In this document: positions 44,301 through 56,300 of the stretch, piece by piece
Numbering within the stretch: the first letter of the stretch is position 1
How the letters are laid out: each line of letters starts with the position of its first letter
DNA from: Theristus sp. LFF4_11
Lineage: Eukaryota > Nematoda > Chromadorea > Monhysterida > Xyalidae
Assembly: GCA_030248135.1 (NCBI GenBank)
Contig: JASANC010003277.1
Location: 1-64,000, forward strand
Length of the DNA stretch: 64,000 nt
Direction: 5' to 3'
Notes under the pieces: model-generated
Database searches by the model: none
The model's input: the letters and a program-made list of their open reading frames with translations, nothing else
Told to the model about the DNA's origin: nothing
Program-made: the position numbers and the translations under genes

Positions 44301-47300
44301 TCATCGTCTTTCGGATACGCCTGGCGTTCAAAGAACTCTTGTAGTGTTTTTAATTGATAATCAGTGAAGCGGGTCCGATTTGCTCGGCGACCGGACCCAC
44401 CGCTGCCGCCCAGATGGCTGAGCGATGTCGAGCTACCGGCAGTCGGGCCACCAGCTCCGCCGGGTGTCATTGCGTTTGTGATCAAATTGGTCATAGCGTC
44501 TGAAGACGAGGTTTGAGTGTTGTTGTTGTTATTGTTGTTGTTGTTGTTGTTGTTGTTGCCGATAGAGGGCGATGGCGACGGTGTCGGCGATGGCGCTTGC
44601 TGTTGATTGCTCAGCGCTTCTGTTGGTTGTGACTGCATCATTTGCAGATTGTTCGCGTTACTGTTGCCGCCACTTGCGGTAAAGAAAAAACTGAACGGAT
44701 TAAATGCACTTGTCGTTGCGCCACCGACGCCTGCGCTTGCCGCTCGTCGAAGCGCCTCTTGCGCCGAAAGCATCGCTGCAATCTGGTTGCCGAAGTCGTT
44801 CGGAAACGATTGCATTGGATTGTTTAATGGCAGTTGGTCGTCTTGGTTGAAAGAACTTGGGTTGTTATTGTGGTCACCGGAATCTGGTTCTGAACCAATT
44901 TTCTCTTGCATTTCCCGCTCCGTTGTGTCGAGTAGATCTTGTTCCTGTTTCATGCGTTTCAAAGGAGGTTCGTCCGTTGTCAGTTCTGTTTTTACATTAT
45001 TGCTCGTTGTTGTTATCGAGGCGTTAGCAGATGAGTTCACCTCTTGTTTGTTGGTAGTAGCGACGGCGATCTGAAAAAAGTGCTAACTCTAACTCTGACT
45101 AACTCGCTCAATACAACAGATCTTTATGAAATCGATCAAACTGCATAATCAGGTTTTATTTAGAAACTTTTGTACCTCGTCTGCACTTAGCGATATCACT
45201 TTTGCCTCGCCCGTCTTTTCGTACATGTCCAAATCAATGCCCATTGATGGTGGAATGTTGAAGTTATAAGGTGAATCCTTGTTCTTCTGTCGTTCCTTGA
45301 ACAACGTATTGCGGAACCAGTGCTTGATCACTTTCTGTGGCAGGCCAGATTTGAGCGACATTTCTTCGATCTGCTGCTCCGTCGGTGAATTATTGATGTC
45401 GAAATATTCACGCAATATCTGTTCAAACAATACAGTAAATTAATTGATGCATTTTTATAACTGGAGCATCCATAAAAAATTAGGATGTTCTATTTCATCT
45501 AACCCAATCAATCCACTCGTTGAAAAAAAGATCACTGATTTACCTTGAGCTGTTCTTCGGTGATCCTGGTGCGGGCCCGTCTGGCAGGCGATTGCGCGGA
45601 TGCGGACGGCACAACCTGCGGTGCCGTTGTGTTCGTTGCGCTCATGAGTGGAGTCGAAGTGACGGTCACAGCAGACGACTTGCTGACATTGTTTGCGTTG
45701 TTCGCCGACATGGACGGGTGCTCATCAGTGGGCGTTTGCATGGACAACTGTAGAATGTTGGTATTACTGGACGTAGTAGATGTGCTCGGTATTTGTCCGG
45801 CAACAACAGTAGCAGTTGTCGGCTGCATTCCCATCAATCCAGCGGTCATGTCCGTTGGCGCGGCAGACATCATTGGCATGAACGGATTAGCGCCCATGCT
45901 TGCTGCAGCCGCTGCTGCAGCCATCATCAGTGGATTCGCCATTGCGCCGCTGACAGCGGCCGCTTGGAACGGGTTCATGGATTGCGACATTAGACTCATC
46001 CACGCTGGGTTCATCATTGCCGCGCCGGTCATCAATGGATTTGGAAATGCCGTTGCGTTCGACTTTGCGCTCAGCTGCGCAAGTTGCTCAAGGGCGGCTA
46101 GTTGTTGCTGCTGGAACTGTTGCTGATGCTGTTGGTCCTGCTGTTGTTGTTGTGTTTGTTGCATGTTTGAGTTGTCATTCTCGGATGACGTAACTTCCCT
46201 GGATGAGGACTGTTGGGCAGATGGAAGACCGTTTGTTAGATTTGAAGGATTGCCTTGGTAAGACATTGGTTTCACATTTGAACTCGGCGACCAATCAGTG
46301 GATGGCACATCTTCGTCCTGGCTAGCTATTTCTTTCCTTTCTGATGCTTCTTGTTCCTCTTTGCAAGCTTCCTTCAACTCGTCGCTGAACCGTTCCACTT
46401 CGTCAATTGGCACCGATAGCTCATGGAATTGCTCTACGTGGGCCTTTAGCACCCAGATGCTGCTAAACTTCTTTGTGCATTGGTCGCATTGATAGGAGCC
46501 GATTTCAGGAGCGCTGACACTAGACAGTTGCTTTCGAAGCGTTTTGTCGTTGGATTCAGAGGTGCATGATTCCGTGTTCAAATCGTCTGTTGTTTTGGCT
46601 CGATTTTGATTCATGAGATTAGACTCGCTTCCGGAAACAGTTACGGCTAACGGTTTCCGGTGGTGATGTCGGCGTTGCAGTTGATATTCGTTGAATTGCA
46701 TCACAACTTCGAAGCCGTAGTTTTCTAGCATCCGTTTAAATGTTGCGCCGCCGCGTGGTTGCGGCAGACTGGCTAACAGCGATTGAGAGGTCGTCTGTTG
46801 TTCGTCTGCGTTTGAATTGTTCGGTTGGTCTTGTGATGATTGGTCATTGTCAGTTGCAATTGGTGTTTGGTTTTGTTGTTGAAGCAGTTGTTGTTGTTGC
46901 TGCAGTGTCGCCATCATCGAGGCCATCAACTGGTTTGCTGTGGCAGTAGTTTGATCATTTTCCAGTGCGCTCATTGGTTGTTCGCTACTATTCATGGTCG
47001 AACGTTGATTGATCGGAACGCTGTCGCCATTATTGTTGTCGATCAGTAATTGGCTGTTAGCTTCTGCTCGCGATAGCAGCGCCGCCTGTACGCTTGGACT
47101 GAGATTCAGTGGTTGATTTTCGAGCAGTTTCTTTGCCTTCGTCAAATGACCGACCGAATTGAAATGCACTTGGAGGATGGTCTTCTGCGTGAATGACTCC
47201 TTGCAGATCTCGCATTTGTGCGGCCGATTCGGATCGAGGTATTTGTCGACGGCAGGCGACGGGATGGGTCGATTGGAAGTGGACGCCGACGAGATGCTGT

Positions 47301-50300
47301 TTTCAAAGTCCATTCCGTCAACGTTGCCGTTTGTGAGCGTTTGGAGTTGGCTGCCGTTGCTGGCGGCGCCCGTCGACGAATGCACGTGTTCGTGTTCGAC
47401 GTGCCGTCGGAGTGCACTGGTCGAACGGAACGATCGGTCGCAGACCATGCAACGAGCGGCGTGATTCGACGCGTAATGCGCCGAGAGTTTCTCTTCGGTG
47501 CGAAACGCCAGCGAACACCGTTGACAGCGGAATCGATATTGGTTTTGTGTAGTGGTCGTCGAGTCGGCGTCCGCCTTCTGTGCTTTAGAGTCGGCCAACG
47601 CAGCGTAGGACGGCAGCAGAGCTCGGATCAACGACGGTAGACTCTCTTTTGCGACTTTGTGCGCCTGTAAGTTTTGTACGTGTTGACATTGTGGTGTTGG
47701 TTGCTATAATTTCATGAATCCAAATTCAACCGGTCGATTCACTGAGAGTTCTGTTCCATCCGAAGCCAACCTCAATGTAATGTGTGCCGATTGTCTCCCA
47801 GTCCGCCCCGCATTCTTCGTTGCACAACGGGCATGTTACGGTGTCGAAGGTTGACTGGTTGCTGCTGCTGCCGTTGTCGTCGTGACACAGTCCGTTGCTG
47901 GTGATCGGTTGCGTCGCAGTCAACATCGCTTTCTCATCGGCGCTGTCGCGTAACGCGGCGTGCTTTAGATCAACATGAGCGCAAAGTGCCATTTTGTCTC
48001 CTGCAAAGCGATTTTTGGAAATTCGGTTTCTGGGCGCAATTCAAATGCAGCCAAATCTGCTCGCTCCAAGGCAAAATACTTGTCCTGCACTCACTCGCCG
48101 TGAACGTGCACCATCTGCAGTAGTGTATCGCGTCGGTCATGTCCACACCATTGTCCGCTGATGTTTCACGCACCGTGATTGTGCCACGCTCGTTCTCGGT
48201 ATGATCGATTAAGTCTGGAATATTGTGATTTTTGTCAAATCAATAGTTTTCAGTTGGTGCTGATTTTCTGTTTGGTGTGAAAAACTGACGTCGCTGTATT
48301 TTCAGTTTTGATAAGTTGGCCGAAAGTGAAACAACATCGTTAATTTGACTGGCTGAGCACTAAGTTGGAACAAGTTACAGTACAGGCATTGAGACAAATC
48401 CAGATTTCATTGAAATGTTGTCATTCAGAAACATATTGCCAACTCGCACTTGCATGCAGCAAGTTGGCTAATTGGTCGAATAAATACGTACGTTAGCTAG
48501 ACCTTGTTCATAATTGCTTAACGAGTGCTGTTTAGTTGCAGCGCGCTGATTAGTTGGCTGAATTGAACGTTTAACGTCCAGAATGCAATAACTGACGTTT
48601 TCTAACTTGTACTTGTACCGTACAATCGAAAAAAATGACGATGGAAAAAAACTGAACGCCATAAAAACGTAAAGTTTGGGCAGAGCAAATTGCAATTAGG
48701 AATCAGTCGCGAGAAAGAAAATATGACACGAAACCACATAGCCTTGTGATGAAAAAGCGTCCGATCAACGAAGCAAAAGCAACTAATACCACCACGGGAT
48801 GAATTTGTTTTCTATTTACTCAGTAAATAGGCGCTGCACGGCCGCGGTCACACACAAGGATACAAATTGCAATTTGCAGAAAATTGTGCGCGCTATTGCA
48901 AATTTTAAGTGAAAATTTAGTATAAATGGGAAAAGATACGAGAAAACTGAGTGCGCTACATATGTGTTGACGGCAGTTGGTGAGGTTATTTGGAAATTAA
49001 TGAAAGTTCAACTGCGTGAAACGTGCATTATTTGCTATGGCGTTTTTAAAAGCGGCAGAATTGGGCCGGCAATTAATCAACTGTACTGCATTATTATTAC
49101 TGTAGTAACCGAATACTGTAGGTTTGAAAATGAAACAGGCAACCTGCTTAGCTATGTGAACTAAAGAGTGAGAGTAGAGTATCTTCAGAAAAACTAACGC
49201 ATACTCCTGCTTGAAATTTGAAATTACAATTTATATTCAAAGTGTATGTTTCACTGATGAACTTAAAATTTGGTTTAGAATCTTTGTAAACAGGTTAAGA
49301 GAAAAGGCCAAACCAACGCAGTTCCCAAAGCCACGCCAAACTTACAATGTAAAATATTATTTCTCCAAATAGCAAGATGGTGTGTGCGCTGCTCCAAGTT
49401 TAAATGTGTACACTGATTGACAACAATGGTTAATGATCGTTAGGCAGAGGTTTCATACAGAATGAATGGCTGGTGCGGAATAGCTACTGTGTGGAATGGA
49501 TCCTATTCTACATATTCGTTGTACATACCCGGCGAAATAAGTGTATGGGGAGAATATAATAGCGAAATAGAATAATAATATTAAAGTTGAAGCAAGATAG
49601 ACAGAAATAATCAACCACACACACACAAAGATGATAGATAAATATGAAGAGGCCCGTTTTCTTACAATTTTCAAAACCAAGTGAACCAAACCGTCCAATA
49701 ACTTACACCAAGCAATAATATAGTGAGTGAAAGTTTGACCAAAATATGTACATAAAACACGTAAACCTTCTTTTATTTAGTTTAGTTCAAACAATAATGT
49801 CTTGATGTCGGAATATATGCACATTATTGTCTTGCCTCGAATATGACAAGCAAACAAAAGGGCTGCGCGTTTCATTTGATGCAAAGAAACGCAAAAATGA
49901 GTGCAAAATTTTTAGAAAAGTTCAGTTCGGTTTTGTCATCCGGTTTGAGAACAACGCTTGCTTTTGTAAAAAAAGTGGTTGAAAAACTTTTGCAACCCAG
50001 AGATACTGTTTTTTCTGATAATTTAAAGGAAACGGTAATTGCGTCATATTGTTGGTCTGTCAGTATAGTATAGAGTGGGTGGTTGCGTTCAAAAACGTGG
50101 GAAAGAGATTTATTACGAATGTTGTGAAAAACATTAAATTAACAGAACAAATAAATTTGCTATTTGCTACCAAGAAAACATTGAGATGAATCAGCAGAAA
50201 ACAAACAATTAATGGAAAAAACTTAACTTTTTCGGTTGGATTGAAGTTTCTGACTTTTACTTATTGTACAAAAACCAATTTTCATTCACAAACTTGGTAT

Positions 50301-53300
50301 TGGTTTGTTCATTAGCACCACATACCACATCAGTGTGTGTTTTGAAGAAAAGAAACGGTTCACTAACCAACGATTTTTCTTCAAAGAATAATGCCAATAA
50401 CTTTAATTTCTCATCTGTGTGTATTTCCACAACAGAAAAGACTGAACGTTGCAAAACGTTGCACGTGAGACCTGATTGGGCTGAAATTCGTTATGCCTAA
50501 TATTTACATTGTGTATCTCTCTTATTTCTCATTACTTTACTTTCATTTACCTTTATCATTATTATTTATTCATTTGTTATTAGTTTTTCTTCAATTCAGA
50601 CTATGGTAGAATATGTAAAGGTTGCACGAAGTTGCCCATAGTTGCATTTATGAGTCTGCAAATGAAAAGTGGTCGGTCAAAGAACACACCACACATTTGC
50701 ATTATTGCTGGAGTTCGACTTAGTACACACTGAGTTCACAGTCTGCCCATTAACGCAAATGATCAACCGAAATCAGCCTAAAGTATAATAAAAAAGTAAA
50801 TTGAAAGTTCGAAAAAACAAATCAGTGTGTAATATCGAATCAAAAACGCAGATAGCAAAGAAAAAACGGTGCAGTGATGTTTCAGATAATTGTTCGCAGA
50901 ATTGAGATCAAATGAACAAGCAAATTATTTCTATTTCACGCTATTTTTAAGACAATTTTTTTGTAGTTCAAAAGTGATGAATACAAAGATTGTTATCTTT
51001 TTGCAACTTCTGCCACATTCATTCAAGCTGAACCACTTTATTGGAGACTTGAAGTCTTAATGGAATTTCAACTTTAATCAAGTTTTGACTGATAATCAAC
51101 TGAACTTCCAAGCAAAATACTGCATCTAGAAAACAGAGTTTTATATTGCGTATTATTTTGATATCTTTCTATCACCCACTGATTGAACGTAATGAAGTTC
51201 TCAAATACTCATTTTACAATAATCAATCAGTCAACCAACCAATCAATCAACCAATTTCTAGAAAAAAAAAGAAAAAGACACTTCTGAAAAGTTTCTCTAT
51301 AGTTTCCTGCGCATTGTATAGAGGAACTTCAGTGCGCTCTAAAAACTACCACGCAGTTGATTTCACAAAAGAAATAAATAATAAATGAAAATAGAAAATA
51401 ACGCGAATAAATTGCAATTTACCCAGACATCTATTTACGGCTATAATTGACTGTCCCAAAATTGCGACTAGTGAAATCAAACGTTTTAGGACAATTGTTA
51501 GAAGAAGTCATTTTCATTTTCGGCAGAAATTCCTGTTTTTTCCTGAGTGTAACGAGTAGAACGCGATTTGCGTATGTATCTTATTCCGCTTTAGAAAACA
51601 CAGAAAAAATATTGAGAGCATACAGAAAAAAACCAATCAGACACCTAAAATCCGTCTGAAAATCAACATCACCTATTATTCAAAGTCATTGGCGTAATAA
51701 TAAGAACTTTGTGGGGCATATGGTTTTTGAATCATCATTTCAATGTAATGAATGTATGTTTTCTGCGGCACCATGAACGGTAAATTGGTGCAAATATTAT
51801 CTCTCATTCATGTATATGATTCCTAAAATTTGAAAAGCTGCAATTCTTTACTGAATAATCAGAAGTGTAGGCTAGGCGCAAACATGTATTGCATAGCAAT
51901 TTTTAATCACAAAATATTGCAAAACACAAATGAACGTCAATTTCAGTAAATGTAAGACGTTTTGGATCGTGATTCATTGGTGCACTTGTATGTTTTGCAA
52001 TTTATTCACTTCAATTGCGTGCAAATAAAAAGTCATAAGCTCTGAAAATCGTGCTGAGATGAATTTGGTTCGGTCTTTATTTTGGGCGTTAATTTATGGT
52101 ACGAACTACTTTATCAGTCACAAGCAAAACTTTTCATATGAATCATTAAGATAAAAATTGCACCATTCAAATTGGTAGAAAATATGAACTGCTCCAGCTG
52201 CATTAGATGATTCATTTGCATTTGATGAAAGAGGTTGTTGCAAAATGGGGTAAAACAGACATTCTGTACAACGGTGCAAAAAAACATTGAAGAAAACCAT
52301 GACGTTATCCGTTTCGAACAGTTTTTTGTTTGATTTAGAAATACGTGAGTCTGACTCTGAATGCGTAAAACAGCTGAATTAAGCACGTTCCACAATCAGG
52401 AAAGTTACGCAGCCTCAGTTCGAGTTTGAGCTGAGATTTACGGCAAATATTCTTATTGTCTCAAAATACTTCAATTCTTGCATTTTAGGCTACAACTGTC
52501 TGCAGATAAAGTATAAGCATATGGAAGTAAGTACATATTGTGGGACCGAGACATGCAGTGCACGTGAACCTGGTCTTTAATTCATTAAACGCCACATTCA
52601 GCCAACAGCACCATACATTCCACTTAAATATAAATGGCTGAACATGAAGAAAATAACGTAGGGTTGGAAATGAAAGTGCTGAAAAACCGATTCCGCCGTA
52701 TGCCCTTGACCGTTGTTTCTTCGGTCTTAAGACTGAAGAAATACTCATATAATTACCACGGAGAAAGGTTTTATTGGTTTACATGTTCCTGGAAAAAATA
52801 TACAGCCGACGAATTTCAGTCTCGAACATGGATTTTTCAGATAAGTTGGATTGTTAAAAACAAATGAATTTGTTAGACCACCAAAAAAGCAAGTAAGTTT
52901 TCTTTTCTTGTTCACAAGAAACAATGGAAATCGGGAAAATCAGAACCATGCGTGTGACCCATGCATATTAATTTGGATTTGTAAAGATGTTCAGGTTGGT
53001 ATATTGCCACCATTTATTATTTTTTCAATATTTTTACCTTTTCATATTATCCTTTTTCTGCTTCTCAATTCGGCCGCGTTATGGTATTGTTTACAGAACA
53101 ATATAGAAAAACAACAAAGAAAAGAAGACGAACAAAATAAAAAATCTGGAAGAATTGAAAACAACGGTTAAAACAAAGTGTGTAAGTACATAATTATTAT
53201 CGAAATGAAATAATAACATAAACAGAATGATATTTCTTCTCCAACCTGCACCTTTTTTAAGTGCAACTCACGGACTGATTTTGTACCCGCAAGCCAATTA

Positions 53301-56300
53301 GAGCCTGCGGCATATAGACACAAAAAGTCGTCAAAGAGTTAATATGAATTTGCTTAAAATGCGTTCAAAGTCCTTAAAGCTACCTGACTCAAATAAATTA
53401 ACCATCAGCAAATGACACCAAATAAGCGCACAAGTTAATTAATTAAGCATGACAGAAGCGGAATCGAAGAGTTGGTCAGTAATAGTTCGGTAATTGAAAG
53501 TTGGATAATGAAAACATATCAATCCGATGTAGCCACACAGCACCATTACTTTCCATACTTCCATTTCAGCTCCTATTCACCTGCGTATTTGCTTCATGCT
53601 TATGCTCAATTGTGAATGACATGTGTATAAATGAGTCCATCTAATAAACGTAAAGCTAAATTAGTGTATTATTGCTAATTAACAATACGCAAACGATGAA
53701 GTGATGTGGAAAATCGGTGATAAAAGCGATTCTGCAAATAATGGTGATCAGAATTAGGCGTTAAGATCAAAAAGTTCCATTTTAAATAGCGTTCGCTCGA
53801 ACAAAGGATGGTAATCAAGAGACAGGCAAAGGAATGTCGAAGGGGACAAAACAATTAAGGGAAAGAAGCGTGTGGTGTCGCGGTGCGACACTTAAGGTCC
53901 GTTCGTAATGAAGTACCATTGAATAAATATGTAAGGTTCGCAAAGGTAAGCATGGGAACAGAATAAGCAATAAGCTAACATTTTTGTGCACACGGTTGAA
54001 TCACGGTACAATCGGTTTTCCTGAATGAAGATGCAAAGAAACTCGTGGACCATAGTTTACCGACGACATTTAAGCAAACCAGAAAAAGAAAAAGTACATG
54101 GCAAATAATTCCAAGAGTGTGTAAGCAACAACACAATAGTCACCACGTATTAAGTGTCCGCAAAAAGAATGCGTAAATAATAAGGCTGGAATAAATCGCT
54201 AGACAAAAGCTTGATTGATATCAGAGGTGACACGGACTGTTGTGAGCAGCGGTTCGTTTAGGCGGAATGAAAATCAACCATCACTGTACACAAAGGCGAA
54301 TAAATCTGCACGGTGACTAAAAGTTCAAGAGGGTCAACACATTATAGCGGGCAAGACCAACTAATAAGTGTAGATCAAAAGGTGAATGTGAACTATAGAT
54401 CTTGTGCACAGCAATAGCAGCACCAACATGAAAAACGTTGATTAGTTGGTCTCATTTATTAACGTGTCTACTCGACGGGTACACAACACCTACCAATATT
54501 CGATATTATTATTATTCACCGCACATTCAATATACTCATTTGCATTTGTGCATATTTACTTTACTTCAGTTCGTTAGTTCTCAGTTCAGTTATTAGTTGG
54601 GTTTGGGTTGGGTTGGTTGGTTGGTAATTGGAAAATGAATGTGAACGACACTGTAGTCGTTGTTGCCGTAATTAGCCCCATAAAGACCTTTGCATTGAAA
54701 TATGTGAAAAACAACAACGAAAATGGGGTTATTTGGAAATTATCATTAACGCGCATTAATGAATAGAAATTGCGATTCAATGAATTAATGTATTTATTTG
54801 CGAATATTGTGATTGTAGCATTACCATATTGCTGGTTGCTAAAAAAACAACGAAAACTCGACAACAACTCAAAAATCAACTAGCTGAGTAATGTGCGTAG
54901 GCAGACGAGTTTAGAGAAGTCTCAAAATAACTGGAGTAACTAAGAGGAACGTAAACGAAAAAAGCAATGCAGCTCCAAGTAATGTCTTTCTTATTGAATG
55001 TGTCGCAGAACGCGCATTTGAACGCACAGATAGAATGAATGTTTCATGGCTGCGCGCCAATTTTGCAAGAAATTTATAAATAAAACTAGCCAGAATCAGA
55101 AAGTTAAACAAGCCAGGTGAAAGCACATGCGTTGCAACAGTTTCGTCAGCACAACTCATCCTCCGCTCCGATGAACGAAAAGCTGGAGCCGCTACGCACA
55201 AAGAAAAGATAGCTGAAACAATTTGTCAGACGCTTGTGGTCGGACCGAAAAACGCGGTGAGTAGTGAACATCACGCATCACATGAAACGATAAATGAGAA
55301 ACGCACAACAGAGCGCAAAATTTCGTTGGTCTCAACAACAATGGATTTGGTAGCCGGCTGAGTGGCTGAGTGGATAGCACTTGGGACTTCCAATCGGAAG
55401 GCCCGGGGGCGACCCCGGGGGGGACCACGCGGGGCCCCGGGGGGGGGGGGGCATAGGGGGGGGGCAGAAAAAACGGGGGGCTCGGGTGGCACAAGAGGGG
55501 GGCCGGGGGGGGGGGGCCACCCCCCTTACCCAACGCCCATTTCTATAGCAGAAAAACTGCTTCCAACGTCGCAGCCCATGTGGTGGACAATGAAAATTGC
55601 GACACTGCCTTTCCACCAAGGGCGTTGGGTAAGGATAAAAAAGGGGGCAACAAACAACAAACAACAACAACAACAACAACAATGGATTTGGTTGCGAAAT
55701 GCTGAGAGCAGATTCTAAAAATTATTAAGCAATTGGCATTGACCATAAAGATCGACTGACAAACAGAAACAGAACGAGTTCGTGATAAGTTTCAACAGTG
55801 ATGCTCGTTTGACAGGCGTTTGAAGCGCGCTTGTTTTTGTAGCACGCATGCGCTGCACGCAAACTGGAAATAGCTGGCATTGAATGGAATAAAACTTGTG
55901 ATTCCAACGAATGCTTCGGTGCTGGATCTTTTTTAGAATGGATAGATAAAAATGCGAAAGTGTCTGATATGTTGTACAAAATAAACAACTGGGTGGGGTG
56001 GGCCTTGCGAAATTAGTGCGCCCGCAGAGCATGTTACATTGCGCTCGAGTGGGTGTGCTGTGCCGCTGCTTGCCGCGACTGTACAACTCGCTGTTGTTCT
56101 TCAGCATTGAGAACCGCGAATGCCCGCGAAAATTTCTTTTCCAAAAAAAGCACTGCCAGTCGACTTGTGAGACACAATGAGCAATCAACAAAGCGCATAG
56201 AAATTAACAAGCACAAGTGAGAAAAAACCGAAAAGATGGAACAGCATACGGAAAAGTGAGTGGTGACAGCGCAAACGTGGATGGAGCCAATGTGCGCGGC

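Noticed and set aside
42206..45070. A fourth homeodomain like the third one of vertebrate ZFHX3
   Set aside because: I looked for a TPEQL...[12 protein letters not shown] block between homeodomains 2 and 3 and found none in exons or introns.
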